Positions 53,168-62,629 of a stretch of 64,000 nt of DNA are shown here, one piece after another. A program made the translations under genes and the position numbers. The stretch's first letter is position 1; each line of letters starts with the position of its first letter. The stretch comes from Aureliella sp046290675 (GTDB lineage: Bacteria > Planctomycetota > Planctomycetia > Pirellulales > Pirellulaceae): positions 1 through 64,000 of the forward strand of contig JBKAHA010000005.1 of assembly GCA_046290675.1 (NCBI GenBank), written 5' to 3'. Under the pieces are notes generated by a model. It had not been told where the DNA came from. It ran no database searches and saw only the letters and a program-made list of their open reading frames with translations.

Positions 53168-54859
53168 ATGGAGCCGAACGCTCAAACCGAATTATCTGCG
53201 AATATCGCTTCACGTCTTCACGGCGTGGCGAGTCAGTTTCCTTCGCAAATCGCGATGGCGTCGGCAAAAGGACGCTTTGAGGCTGGTCGTCATCGTGACT
53301 ACTCGACGATGACCTTTGCCGAGCTCGAGTTGCAGACTTCTTCGATCGCGGCGGGATTCCAACAGATGGGAATCGAACCTGGCATGCGTATTGTCATGCT
53401 GGTGAAATTTGGAGCAGATTTTGTTTCGCTCGTATTTGCTTTGTTGAAAGCTGGTGCCGTCGTCGTGCTCATTGATCCAGGCATGGGACGTAAGAACCTG
53501 ATCCGATGCTTGGAAGCCACCAACCCAGATGGTTTCGTCGCGATTCCCGCGGCACAAGCTATCCGTATGGTGCTAAGTCGGAGATTTCCCAATGCCAAAT
53601 TTAACGTAACGGTAGGCAAGCGTTTTGGCTTGTTACCAAAACCCACGTTAGAAGATTTGGAAGGCACTCCGTCGTCACTCTACCAGCCGCCCGTTCTAAC
53701 ACCAGACTCTGAGGCGGCAATCATTTTTACAACGGGTAGTACGGGACCACCAAAGGGGGTTCTTTATACGCAGAGAACGTTTAACAGTCAGGTTGACCAG
53801 CTGGTTTCCCACTACGGAATTCAGCCGGGAGGCCTCGATCTTTCGGGTTTCCCGTTGTTCGGTCTGTTCAATGCAGTTATGGGAACGACGACAGTGATTC
53901 CCGATATGGATCCAACACGACCCGCGGATGTGGATCCCCCGCGTCTGCTGGATGCCATGGACCAGTGGGAGATCAATCAAGCTTTTGGTTCACCCGCTCT
54001 TTGGACGACGGTCGCGAAACACGCGAATGAAGTCCGCCGCAAGACACCGCAGCTGAATCGAGTCTTTTCGGCGGGTGCTCCAGTGGCACCTCACGTCTTG
54101 GAGTGGATGCGAGCGATGATCGCCGAAGATGGGTGTATGTATACACCTTATGGCGCTACGGAAGCACTACCCGTGGCTTCGATTGAGTCTCGTGAGATTC
54201 TCGAGGAAACGGCGGAAAAGTGTCGGCAGGGAGCTGGTACCTGTGTCGGTAAGCGGTTCTCGGGCATCGATTGGAAGGTCATTGCGATCGATGACGGCCC
54301 CATTGCAAGGCTAGAACATATCCGTGAAGTTGCACGCGGCGAAATCGGCGAGCTAATGGTCCGTGGCGATGTGGTTACACAGCGGTATGTAACGAGAGTC
54401 GACCAGAATCCATTGCACAAGGTCGATGATCAGGGGACGGTTTGGCATCGGATGGGGGATGTTGGCTACCTTGATGATCAGGATCGATTTTGGTGCTGTG
54501 GTCGCAAGTCTCATCGTGTCCGGACACAGCAGGGGGCTCTGTTTACAGAGCCTTGTGAGGCGATCTTTAACAACCACGACCGCGTCCATCGATCGGCACT
54601 TGTGGGGATTGGTGAGCAAGACAGTCAACGTCCGGTTTTGATCGCCGAGCCGTGGCAAGAAAAACGCCCACCGGACGCAGCGACGACGGAGGCATTTCGT
54701 AGAGAGTTGCTCGAGATGGGGGCTGCGAAAGAACTGACAGCGTCAATTGAGGACGTGCTCATATATCCCCAACGGTTGCCAACGGATATTCGGCACAACT
54801 CCAAAATCTTTCGGGAACAACTTGCACCTTGGGCAGAGAAACAACTGAGGCACACTTGA
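53168..54859 (+). CDS. AMP-binding acyl-activating enzyme, OleC-like
   Basis: The 563-residue protein is an adenylate-forming enzyme. It has IIFTTGSTGPPKGVLYTQ (the P-loop), TPYGATEALPVASIES, MGDVGYLDDQDRFWCCGRKSHRV and a C-terminal domain ending NSKIFREQLAPWA, where Lys in NSKI is at the position of the catalytic lysine. The TTGSTGPPKGVLYT and CGRKSHRV forms resemble OleC (beta-lactone synthetase of olefin synthesis) more than common acyl-CoA ligases. No oleA, oleB or oleD lies nearby, so the product is uncertain: an acyl-CoA or beta-lactone. The ATG at 53168 follows TAGGA. The next gene is rarA, about 170 bases on. Confidence 0.88.
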   Translation: MEPNAQTELSANIASRLHGVASQFPSQIAMASAKGRFEAGRHRDYSTMTFAELELQTSSIAAGFQQMGIEPGMRIVMLVKFGADFVSLVFALLKAGAVVVLIDPGMGRKNLIRCLEATNPDGFVAIPAAQAIRMVLSRRFPNAKFNVTVGKRFGLLPKPTLEDLEGTPSSLYQPPVLTPDSEAAIIFTTGSTGPPKGVLYTQRTFNSQVDQLVSHYGIQPGGLDLSGFPLFGLFNAVMGTTTVIPDMDPTRPADVDPPRLLDAMDQWEINQAFGSPALWTTVAKHANEVRRKTPQLNRVFSAGAPVAPHVLEWMRAMIAEDGCMYTPYGATEALPVASIESREILEETAEKCRQGAGTCVGKRFSGIDWKVIAIDDGPIARLEHIREVARGEIGELMVRGDVVTQRYVTRVDQNPLHKVDDQGTVWHRMGDVGYLDDQDRFWCCGRKSHRVRTQQGALFTEPCEAIFNNHDRVHRSALVGIGEQDSQRPVLIAEPWQEKRPPDAATTEAFRRELLEMGAAKELTASIEDVLIYPQRLPTDIRHNSKIFREQLAPWAEKQLRHT

Positions 54860-55028
54860 TGCGACCGTTTTTCGGGAGACCCTTTTGCAGTTAGAAGCCT
54901 CAGAAGAACACCTAACATCGCATAGGGCTGGTATGAGCAGGTGGTAAGTCGCAATGCTGGCCGCGAATCTGTACTAAGCCCGCGCTTTGGTTCGCTCACG
55001 TTTTTACTCGGTCGAATAGGCAGCATCC

Positions 55029-56351
55029 ATGGATCTTTTCAGTCAACAAGAATCCGAGAATCGGGACCGACATCGTCCGTTGGCTGCCCGCATGCGGCCA
55101 CGTACACTCAACGAGTATTGTGGTCAGCAACATTTTTTGGCCGAAGGGAAGTTGTTGAGGCGTCTGATTTACGCAAGGCGTCTCGGGTCGGTCATCTTTT
55201 TTGGGCCGCCAGGAACCGGCAAGACAACACTAGCCCACCTGCTGGCGTCAGAAACAGGTGGGACTCTCAAGGTTCTGAGCGCCGTCACGAGTGGCGTTAA
55301 GGATCTACGCGAGATATTGCAGGGGGCGCGAGACGAAGTTTCATCGGGCGGGGAAAAGCCCTTGCTTTTTGTCGATGAGATTCACCGGTTCAACAAGGCG
55401 CAACAAGACGCATTGCTGCCAGACGTGGAAGACGGAGTGGTATCGCTCATTGGCGCAACGACCAGCAATCCTTATTTTGCCGTCAATGGTGCTCTGCTAA
55501 GCCGAAGCCAAATATTCCAATTACAGCCCTTATCCGAATCCGACATTCAGTCACTGCTTCTACGAGCACTATCGGATCGTGAACGCGGTTTGGGTTCGTA
55601 CCATGTTTCGGTAGAAGACGGCGCGCTCGAGTTCTTGGCGGTTGCTAGCGAAGGGGATGCACGGCGGGCGCTGAGCGTGCTGGAAGTTGCCGTTTTGTCG
55701 TCTGAAGGTGATTCGATTGCACTGACTGAGGAATTGCTGCGCGAATCCATGCAACGCAAAACGATTCAGTACGACGGTACTGGCGACGAGCACTACGACA
55801 TTTCGAGTGCGTTGATCAAAAGTATTCGCGGTAGTGATGTGGATGCTGCACTCTACTGGTTGGCGAGAATGTTGGAGGCTGGCGAAGACGTACGTTACAT
55901 CTGCCGCCGGCTTGTCATCCTGGCATCGGAGGACATCGGTAATGCAGATCCACAGGCTCTCGTTGTGGCAATGTCGGCAGCCCAGGCGTGCGAATTTATC
56001 GGTTTGCCTGAGTGCCAGTTGACGTTATCACAGACCGTGATCTATCTGGCATCGGCGGAGAAAAGTAACTCCGCAACAACTGCGATTGGAGCTGCCTTGT
56101 CGGAAGTTCGAGATGGGCAATTAATTCCCGTCCCAGTTTACCTCAGGGATTCGCACTACGCCGGCGCCAAAGAGCTTGGGCATGGCAAGGACTACCAGTA
56201 TTCCCACAACTCAGTGGACGGCGTTGTTGAGCAGGATTACCTAGGCGTAGATCGGCAGTTCTACCAGCCTACGAGTCGCGGTTGGGAGGGAGAGCAGAGC
56301 CGACGTCTGGTTGAGATTAAGGCGAGGTTACGCCATGAAGGCCAGGGCTGA
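55029..56351 (+). CDS. rarA: Replication-associated recombination protein A (RarA/MgsA)
   Basis: RarA is an AAA+ ATPase that acts at stalled replication forks. The 440-residue protein has the start MDLFSQQESENRDRHRPLAARMRPRTLNEYCGQ-type N-terminus, Walker A FFGPPGTGKTTLAHLLA, Walker B LLFVDEIHRFNKAQQDALLP, sensor 1 LIGATTSNPYFAVN, GDARRALSVLEVAV (sensor 2), and the C-terminal tetramer domain with LASEDIGNADPQALVVA and AGAKELGHGKDYQYSHN. The length is normal. It appears to be a single-gene unit within a run of plus-strand genes. Confidence 0.96.
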   Translation: MDLFSQQESENRDRHRPLAARMRPRTLNEYCGQQHFLAEGKLLRRLIYARRLGSVIFFGPPGTGKTTLAHLLASETGGTLKVLSAVTSGVKDLREILQGARDEVSSGGEKPLLFVDEIHRFNKAQQDALLPDVEDGVVSLIGATTSNPYFAVNGALLSRSQIFQLQPLSESDIQSLLLRALSDRERGLGSYHVSVEDGALEFLAVASEGDARRALSVLEVAVLSSEGDSIALTEELLRESMQRKTIQYDGTGDEHYDISSALIKSIRGSDVDAALYWLARMLEAGEDVRYICRRLVILASEDIGNADPQALVVAMSAAQACEFIGLPECQLTLSQTVIYLASAEKSNSATTAIGAALSEVRDGQLIPVPVYLRDSHYAGAKELGHGKDYQYSHNSVDGVVEQDYLGVDRQFYQPTSRGWEGEQSRRLVEIKARLRHEGQG

Positions 56352-56732
56352 GACCTTCCACCGCTATGGATGACTAGATGCTTACGGAAAATTAAGGCAT
56401 CCCCGGCGGCACATTCTGTAAGTGGGAGGGTTCATAACCCAACAGCTCGCTTTTTCTCAGGATCTAGGACAGCGGACACTTCGTGTGTTTTGTCGTCTAA
56501 ATGTCCCAGATACGAGTTCTTCACCCTGAAGCTGGGATCTGTGTCGGAGTTTGAAACCGCGAATCGTCCGCTGAAGCTCTGCTTAATATCCTGGCGGTGA
56601 GGCACGATCTTCGATCCTAGCTAGATGCGGTGAACACCTGTCCGGGAATTCCATGGCTCCCACAGGAGTTCGTCGTGGGCGGGGTGGCAATGAGAGAGCT
56701 ACTTTGACTATTGCGCTTTCGATGGACATCTC
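56352..56732. other. Intergenic region, no gene recognised
   Basis: About 380 bases. A 76-codon plus-strand frame at 56370-56600 has Ser/Arg-rich, non-domain-like composition and is not supported. No terminator after rarA was recognised. Confidence 0.5.
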
Positions 56733-57431
56733 ATGACGACCGACCGTGCACCAAGAGTTTACCTCATGGGCCTCGAGCCGAATTTTGCTGACGCCGTCTC
56801 GAAAGAGCTGGCTTCAGACGAGCGATTTCGCTGGGAGTGTCAGACATTGACTGACTTTCCGAAGTTGGATGGCGAGTTTCAAGGTGATTTTCTTATTTTC
56901 CCAATCGCCAATGCGGAGGATCTCGCGGTCCTGAATGAAATCAAATCACGGCAACCGATGACTCGGATTCTGGCGATCTGTAAGCCTTCTGATCGAGCTT
57001 TGGCTCGCGAGGCGGCAACGGTTGGAGCCGATGACTTAGCCTTTGGAGGGAGTGGCGTAGGGGAGATCTGCGCGAGGATCGAGTTTCTCCACTTGCGCAA
57101 GCAGGCGTCGGAGGTGTTAAGGCTAAGCTATGGTCCGCTCGAAATGGACTTGAGTGAGCGGAAGGTGACCTGCGAGGAATCGAACATCGCGTTGACACCT
57201 ACAGAATTTCGGATTCTTGAGATTTTGATGCGCAATCGCGAGGCTATTGTGACTCGTAAGATGTTGTGTGCTTCGCTGTGGAACCCGGGCTGGGAAGGGG
57301 TTACCAATGTCATCGAAGTCCATATGAACCGTCTAAGGTCCAAATTGAAGCACCGTGGACTGCCGCAGCTGATTCACACTGTCCGCGGGAAAGGCTATTT
57401 CTTGCAGCTGTCGAACCTAGCGGAAGCTTAG
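56733..57431 (+). CDS. OmpR/PhoB-type regulator with degenerate receiver domain
   Basis: The 232-residue protein has an N-terminal receiver-like fold (about 8-120) and a C-terminal winged helix (about 128-226) of the PhoB type: SYGPLEMDLSERKVTC, LTPTEFRILEILMRNREAIVTRKML, NVIEVHMNRLRSKLK and IHTVRGKGYFLQ. In the receiver, the strand that should end in the phosphorylated Asp reads GDFLIFPIANAED, so Pro stands where Asp is expected. Phosphorylation-independent control is therefore likely. No histidine kinase lies nearby. It is about 200 bases before the ABC-2 permease gene and could regulate it. Confidence 0.85.
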   Translation: MTTDRAPRVYLMGLEPNFADAVSKELASDERFRWECQTLTDFPKLDGEFQGDFLIFPIANAEDLAVLNEIKSRQPMTRILAICKPSDRALAREAATVGADDLAFGGSGVGEICARIEFLHLRKQASEVLRLSYGPLEMDLSERKVTCEESNIALTPTEFRILEILMRNREAIVTRKMLCASLWNPGWEGVTNVIEVHMNRLRSKLKHRGLPQLIHTVRGKGYFLQLSNLAEA

Positions 57432-57628
57432 CAAGATAAACGGGTTTCGGCCCGTCGCAGACTGAGAGGTACTTGCAGACTGCGAGGTACTTGGAAAGGG
57501 AATGAGATTCCGCGAGTACTCTGCTGGTTTGTGGACTTCGGGACGGGTAAATTGAGCCTTGGTCGGTACTGTTCTGTCGAGCAGTTAGCTTTACCTGCTC
57601 TTTTGAATTCGCGAACCAAGTCAAGAAT

Positions 57629-59266
57629 ATGCTGCTTGTTGAGAATCCCGTTCTACAGCGCGAGTTATTGACCAATCTTCGCGCAGGCCGAGCATTCATC
57701 TTGATGCTCGTTTATCAGCTTGCGTTGGCATTGGTATTGCTGGTGGCATACCCATCTGGGCGAGTCGATCTCTCTACGGATTCATCCGCAGCACGACAGC
57801 TTGTCGATTTCTTTTTCCTGGGCCAGTACGTTTTAGCTTCGCTTATGGCCCCCACGTTCGCTGCGGGTGCCATCAGCGGCGAAAAAGAGCGGAAAACTTA
57901 CGAGATGCTCTTAGCCAGTCCGCTTCGCCCATGGGCGATTGTGATTGGCAAGATGGTCGCCTCGTTGACTCACCTGGCTGTGCTAATCGTGGCGTCGCTA
58001 CCGATCATCATGCTCGCACTTCCGCTCGGTGGTGTCAGTATCTGGGAAGTGTTGGCAGCGTATCTCTGGCTCTTGATCTCGGTCATCTTGTTCGGTTCCA
58101 TCGGGTTAGCTTGTTCGTGTGGCTTCCGTAGGACCGCGTCTTCGTTGGTCGTATCCTATCTGCTGATCTTGCCGCTGGTGATTGTTGGTGCCATCTTCTG
58201 GCGAGGTTTGGAAAGTAGTGGAAATCTGCGACTGCAGATTGCGTCGTTTATCCTTCCGCCGATTTACTTGACCATCAGCGCAGCGCTCTGTGGTTGGACG
58301 GCGAGGCGATTGCTTTATCCGCCGGACGTTGGCAGTGAGGGCCAAGATGTCGTCGATTTGGAAGAGGAGTCTCGTAATGCGATCGGCATGGTGATTCAAC
58401 GAGATCAATTTCCGGATCGCCTGTTCGCACCGCCGCGACGTACCGCGTTAATGCGAGATGATGCCAATCCGGTCTACGATAAAGAGATTCATGCCGAACT
58501 ATTCAGCCAAGGAACGCTCATGCTGCGTCTGGTTATCCAGATCAGTATGCTACTGGCGATTCCGTTGATGGCTGCATTCTTGTTCATCTACCCACGGCAC
58601 TGCCCCTGGTACATTTCCTACGTGCTCGTCTTCAATATCCTCGTGGCACCTGTTTTTTCGGCAGGGGCGCTGACCAGTGAACGGGAGCGGCAGACGCTGG
58701 AGTTGCTACTTACAACGGTGCTGCAGCCGTGGCAGATCTTGTGGGGCAAACTGGTGGCTGGGTTCCGCGTGTCCTACGTCCTGACCATGTTCCTGATGTG
58801 GCCCATGGTATTGGCGTTCCTGCTAGGTATTACGATGTATGGCAGCAATTGGCTGGCGGTGCTCACGTTCTTCCTGATTGTCTTCGTGGCTGCCGTCTTT
58901 AATTCAGTGAGCGCATTGCTTTGTTCCGCGATCTGTAAGAAGACTTCAGTGGCTATGCTACTAAGCTACTCCATTGTGATCGTCGTCTATTTTCTTCCAG
59001 TCGCGGCCGCATATGTTGCTTCCAACGTTACCGATTCGCCCGAAGTGATGTCGACGCTGAATACAATCGGTATGGCGAGCCCGTTGATGACCAGCTTCCA
59101 AGTCCCACTGGACGAGAATCTTCGGGAGGGTGCCGCCGTGGACGTTGCGTATGGCAGTTGGACGCTCGTGGCTGGATACTTCGCCATCACGCTGGGCGCC
59201 ATTCTATGCATGTTTGCCGTGGTTGCAGCGTTCCTCCGTAATCGTTGGGGAATGACCGGGAGGTAA
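57629..59266 (+). CDS. ABC-2 type permease, tandem-duplicated
   Basis: The 545-residue integral membrane protein contains two homologous halves of about six helices each. The halves share a marker segment: GAISGEKERKTYEMLLASPL near residue 80 and GALTSERERQTLELLLTTVL near residue 350, followed in both by a P-W-(A/Q)-I-(V/L)-(I/W)-GK segment. Each half begins with an (E)NPV-type segment (LLVENPVLQREL; DDANPVYDKEI). Such permeases export unknown substrates or act as membrane machinery with a GldA-like ATPase; the only candidate here is at 20325-21266. The stop codon lies within the loop of a hairpin. Confidence 0.9.
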   Translation: MLLVENPVLQRELLTNLRAGRAFILMLVYQLALALVLLVAYPSGRVDLSTDSSAARQLVDFFFLGQYVLASLMAPTFAAGAISGEKERKTYEMLLASPLRPWAIVIGKMVASLTHLAVLIVASLPIIMLALPLGGVSIWEVLAAYLWLLISVILFGSIGLACSCGFRRTASSLVVSYLLILPLVIVGAIFWRGLESSGNLRLQIASFILPPIYLTISAALCGWTARRLLYPPDVGSEGQDVVDLEEESRNAIGMVIQRDQFPDRLFAPPRRTALMRDDANPVYDKEIHAELFSQGTLMLRLVIQISMLLAIPLMAAFLFIYPRHCPWYISYVLVFNILVAPVFSAGALTSERERQTLELLLTTVLQPWQILWGKLVAGFRVSYVLTMFLMWPMVLAFLLGITMYGSNWLAVLTFFLIVFVAAVFNSVSALLCSAICKKTSVAMLLSYSIVIVVYFLPVAAAYVASNVTDSPEVMSTLNTIGMASPLMTSFQVPLDENLREGAAVDVAYGSWTLVAGYFAITLGAILCMFAVVAAFLRNRWGMTGR

Positions 59267-59273
59267 TCCCGGT
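59255..59273 (+). promoter_or_regulatory. Hairpin spanning the permease stop codon
   Basis: ACCGGGA (59255-59261) and TCCCGGT (59267-59273) form a 7-bp stem, with the TAA stop in the 5-base loop. The arms are identical to those of the hairpin between nqrE and nqrF. No T-run follows. Confidence 0.4.
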
Positions 59274-59765
59274 AGCAGTGGACCATTGGGTTGATTTCTT
59301 TTGGCCAGTTATCTTGACGCCAAGTGGCTTTGGGGAAGCAGTTGCTCCAAGGGAGCGTTTGCCCGCGAAGGAGTAGTAATGTGCCCCAGTTGCGTTATTG
59401 GCTGCGGTTCCCCCAATGCTAGCTTTTGTGAACCGATCAGCTTCCTCTTCGCACCCTTGATTGAGCTAGTTCGAATCCTTTCTGCATGCGAATCAATCCT
59501 TGCATGCGAGTTCGCTCGGATTTCCGAACGTATCTACCCGTGATGGATGGTCGAATAGGCGGTTTGCGGCGACTTTGTCGTGCGGGCTAAAGTTTCTCAA
59601 GTTGTGCGTCGATACTTCTTATCGTCGTGGTCTGCGACCAGCGCTGAGTTTGCGTCAGGGCAACGACGGACGCCAAGCGTTCTTCACGTTGGTCGATCAA
59701 AATGCAGTACGACAGCTCAGCCAAGATGCTTGAGTCAACTAAACTGGAATCGGGAAGGGAATCCC
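59274..59765. other. Intergenic region, no gene recognised
   Basis: About 490 bases between the permease and the SLBB-like lipoprotein. Open frames at 59301-59543 and 59500-59733 have no domain or ribosome site. The reading frame of the next gene is open back to 59580, but its N-terminal lipoprotein signal indicates the start at 59766. Confidence 0.5.
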
Positions 59766-60344
59766 ATGCGTATCGCTATGAGCGGAAACAACTCTGGGCT
59801 GCAGCGACAAGAAAACCGGGGCAGTGCTACACCTCTAGTCCTTGGCGTCGCTCTTGCAACACTCGTGCTGACGACGCAATCCGGTTGTTTGAGCCTCAAT
59901 CGCTTTATACGCAAGTCGAGTCCTCAGCTCGATACGTCTCTGTTGGAAGCTCAAGGGTTTTCCGTGCCACCCGGTGGTATGCCGACAGAAGTGGATTCAG
60001 CGAGTGCCGGTGAGCCAAGCGTCATCTTAGAAATTCGTCGCGGCGGGACAGAACGACACGTTGAACGTATTCCGTTGCCAATGGACAAGGGCGTTTTCAT
60101 CGAGGATATCGTTCAGCAAGCTAAGCTGCATGAGCACTTGGGGAATCTCAACATCAGCATCATGCGTCCGAATCAAAACACGGGAGCTCCGCCGATTCGC
60201 TTAGATCTACGGACTGACTCTAAAGGCCGTGCCAATAGTATCGGTTCGAACTATGCACTGTTCCCTGGAGACCACCTTATCGTGATCGAAGATCAACGCA
60301 GTATGCTCGAGCGATTCATTGCTTCACAGTTCACGAATCAATAA
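59766..60344 (+). CDS. Lipoprotein with SLBB-like C-terminal region
   Basis: The 192-residue protein has a signal sequence (about 22-40, ATPLVLGVALATLVLT) and lipobox TTQSGC. The C-terminal ~90 residues (SVILEIRRGGTERHVERIPL, then FIEDIVQQAKLHEHLGNLNI and YALFPGDHLIVIED) resemble one SLBB/ubiquitin-like beta-grasp unit as found in polysaccharide-export proteins, but no Wza-type export domain is present. The ATG at 59766 has GGAAGGGA upstream, which decides the start over the open frame from 59580. An inverted repeat lies just after the stop. Confidence 0.72.
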   Translation: MRIAMSGNNSGLQRQENRGSATPLVLGVALATLVLTTQSGCLSLNRFIRKSSPQLDTSLLEAQGFSVPPGGMPTEVDSASAGEPSVILEIRRGGTERHVERIPLPMDKGVFIEDIVQQAKLHEHLGNLNISIMRPNQNTGAPPIRLDLRTDSKGRANSIGSNYALFPGDHLIVIEDQRSMLERFIASQFTNQ

Positions 60345-60351
60345 AGTTGTT

Positions 60352-60378
60352 CCAATCGGTTTGATGGACGCCGATTGG
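60352..60378. terminator. Inverted repeat between convergent genes
   Basis: CCAATCGG (60352-60359) and CCGATTGG (60371-60378) form a perfect 8-bp stem between the ends of the lipoprotein gene (+) and the double-DUF1080 gene (-). There is no clear T-run, so a shared terminator is plausible but not certain. Confidence 0.4.
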
Positions 60379-60417
60379 CGCATGTTTCAGGTCGCGTCCC
60401 ACTATGGCTTGGCTACA

Positions 60418-61800
60418 CTACGGCTTGGCTATAGAGATTTCGTGAAAGATGACTTCTGTTCCGGGGTCATGGGCTTGGATGGAAAGTGGTCCTGGGTCTA
60501 GCCGAAGTCCGCGTCGCGGGTTTTCATCTGGCGCTCGAGAATCGACGAAGTCGGCGACCTGAATTCCGTTGACCCAAGTCACGATCTGTGGACCGTTCGC
60601 CAAGATCGAGATGTGAGTCTTCGAGGTTCCATCACCCATCACGACACGCGCGTTCTGCCTTCGGAAAATGGCACCCGCACCCGCGTCGGCTGGTCGCAAG
60701 TAATCACCATCTTCGACGGCGTGGTTGACTTGGCATTCGTAGCCGTTGAGCATGTCGTCACGGATGCAACGGAAGAAAAGCCCCGAATTGACCTCGGGCT
60801 TCGCAAGTGTATAGCTGGCATGCAAGAAGAAATCACCGAAGTCCGCTTTGGACTGAATCTGACCGAGACCCCCTTTGAGCCGGAGGCCATCTTCGACCGC
60901 GGCTACATCGAGTTCCGCACCTTCTTTGACTGATTTTTCCCAGTCCGATTCCCAGTCCTCGCCCAGCTGTAGAGTCTCCGGTTTTGTAGGGCGAAGCAGC
61001 ATGTTGCGGAATTCGACTCTCCCGGAGTTATGTTGCAGGCTAATGTGCCCAATCGGCTTCGCCTTAAAGTCAGTTAGCTCCATGATCTGCTTGTCATCGA
61101 GAAAGACCTCAACCGAATCTCCAATGAGTCGCACGTGATAGGTGTGCCAGCTTGTGGAATCAAACTTGCCTCCCAATGTGTCATCTAGTTCTTCTGGCTC
61201 CAGTTTCTTTCGTTGGACAAAGCTACCAGTTGGAAATGGGTTGTCCGTGGGAGCGATGTTGAGTTCGAGGCAGTCCTCAGCAACATTCTCGGGCTGAGGA
61301 CCAGTTCTTAGAAAGATCCCTGAGTTGCTGTCTGCATCTGAGCGAAAATCGACTTTAAATTCAAAGTCGCTGATTTGGAAACTCGAACACATGTAGCTTC
61401 GTTCGCCACGGGAGACTTTAAGGATACCGTCGTTGATGCTCCAGTTCGCTTTGCCAACAACAAACCAACCAAAGAGCGATTGTCCATCGAACATTCGCAC
61501 CCACCCGTCCTCGAGTTGTTTTGCGTCGAGCGCCGCGGCTTGCAACGTCTTTGCATCGATTTCAAAAATCTGTGGCTCACCGATCGGAGCTTCTGTTTCT
61601 GTTTCAATGACGTTCGCTGTGGGATCGTCTTCTGAATCGGCGACTTCGCTTACGCTTGCCGTCGCATCTTCCGCCGAAGCGGCTTCCTCCTTGGTGCTAC
61701 CGCACCCAGAGACTGTCAAAAGCAGGGCCATGCAGGCCGCGATGAACCAAGCTTGTGCGACCGGTCGGCGGGCAAGTTTGAACGGGATTGAGGTCTTCAT
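60418..61800 (-). CDS. Lipoprotein with two DUF1080 domains
   Basis: The 460-residue protein has lipobox LLLTVSGC (cysteine at residue 33), an acidic Ala/Ser/Glu linker (about 37-85) and two DUF1080-type beta-sandwich domains. Domain one (about 95-275) includes GWVRMFDGQSLFGWFV, FEFKVDFRSDADSNSGIFLR and IGHISLQHNSGRVEFRNM. Domain two (about 285-458) includes DFFLHASYTLAKPEVNSGLFFRC, NGYECQVNH and LSIQAHDPGTEVIFHEISI. A surface or periplasmic sugar-binding or 3-keto-sugar-hydrolase role is inferred from the family. It differs from the single-domain protein at 16933 by its lipid anchor and duplication. Confidence 0.9.
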   Translation of the reverse strand: MKTSIPFKLARRPVAQAWFIAACMALLLTVSGCGSTKEEAASAEDATASVSEVADSEDDPTANVIETETEAPIGEPQIFEIDAKTLQAAALDAKQLEDGWVRMFDGQSLFGWFVVGKANWSINDGILKVSRGERSYMCSSFQISDFEFKVDFRSDADSNSGIFLRTGPQPENVAEDCLELNIAPTDNPFPTGSFVQRKKLEPEELDDTLGGKFDSTSWHTYHVRLIGDSVEVFLDDKQIMELTDFKAKPIGHISLQHNSGRVEFRNMLLRPTKPETLQLGEDWESDWEKSVKEGAELDVAAVEDGLRLKGGLGQIQSKADFGDFFLHASYTLAKPEVNSGLFFRCIRDDMLNGYECQVNHAVEDGDYLRPADAGAGAIFRRQNARVVMGDGTSKTHISILANGPQIVTWVNGIQVADFVDSRAPDENPRRGLRLDPGPLSIQAHDPGTEVIFHEISIAKP

Positions 61801-62103
61801 CTTCGCGTCGTCGAAAAAGTTACCAAGTCGTTGTAAAGTGCGAGCGCTTACGCGTCTTTATTCCGCGTCTTCAAGTTGGGAGGTCCAAAACGGGGATTTC
61901 CCCCAGCATGGGAAAGCTCTCTCCAGGCAGAGCCGACTGAAAACGGGAAAACGGCTGCTGTGAATCGATCGAGAGCAGATGTACTTTACCCGCAAGTACG
62001 GTCAGCCAAAAGGCTGTGGACGGAGCGGGCAAGTCATGGATCCTTCCGTGAACGATGTCTCGTTCGAGATACAACTCAAAATTCTCAAGCGAGCTATTGT
62101 GGA
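61801..62103. other. Gap with a doubtful small reading frame
   Basis: Some 300 bases upstream of the double-DUF1080 gene. A minus-strand frame of 78 codons (61871-62107) begins with TTG overlapping the stop of the 62104-62604 gene. Its composition is protein-like, but it matches no family and has no ribosome site. Confidence 0.35.
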
Positions 62104-62604
62104 TCAATCTGCGATCAACAGTGCGACGGACAGTAGATCGGTCAGCTTCGTCTCAGGCCCAAAGTTCGACGCGGCTAGGGCAGGGTGGATCCGAATGCTG
62201 AGCGCGTTAAATGACTTCAGTTGTTCTTTTCGAATCGGGAAATGATTGCCTCCCACGTCCGATTCCAAGGCGGGAGAGGCAGGCTTCTCACCAAAGGTGC
62301 CTGACGAATATTCGTCGTGAGGCTCTAAGAGCTCACCGTTCAATTCCAATGACCCGAGATTGCTGAAATCCGATGAGATAGGCAAGGTAACCGGGTGAGA
62401 GTCGGTGGTTGTCCGTCCATCCGAGATCTTCGCAGCGAGTCGAATATGGATTGCCAGCTTCTGTTGACTGGTAATGCCTGTGGGGCAATTGAAGTTGCGG
62501 TGAAAAAGAATGCCACCACTCTTCGTGGCGGCGTCGTCGGCAGGGCGATCGGCTTCCGAACAAACCGCTCGTTTCCAAGGCTCGCGTAGGCGGATTTCGT
62601 GCAT
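62104..62604 (-). CDS. Hypothetical protein resembling a planctomycete beta-sandwich family
   Basis: The 166-residue protein starts MHEIRLREPWKRAV and later has FHRNFNCPTGITSQQKLAI, SLELNGELL and FPIRKEQLKSFNALSIRI. This order (an LRxPW start, an R-F-N-x-PTG strand, an LNG turn, and a late N-x-L-x-I strand) recalls planctomycete proteins related to the sugar-binding domain of family 2 glycosidases. The assignment is by eye and tentative. No signal peptide was seen. It lies 25 bases after the prepilin-like gene on the same strand and may be cotranscribed. No good ribosome site precedes the ATG. Confidence 0.55.
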   Translation of the reverse strand: MHEIRLREPWKRAVCSEADRPADDAATKSGGILFHRNFNCPTGITSQQKLAIHIRLAAKISDGRTTTDSHPVTLPISSDFSNLGSLELNGELLEPHDEYSSGTFGEKPASPALESDVGGNHFPIRKEQLKSFNALSIRIHPALAASNFGPETKLTDLLSVALLIAD

Positions 62605-62629
62605 GGAAGGGTGCTTGGAGTTCGGTCTA

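Noticed and set aside
61871..62107. 78-codon minus-strand frame after the 62104-62604 gene
   Set aside because: It begins with TTG overlapping a stop codon, with no ribosome site or family. A frameshifted tail of the upstream gene was considered, but that gene seems complete at its stop.
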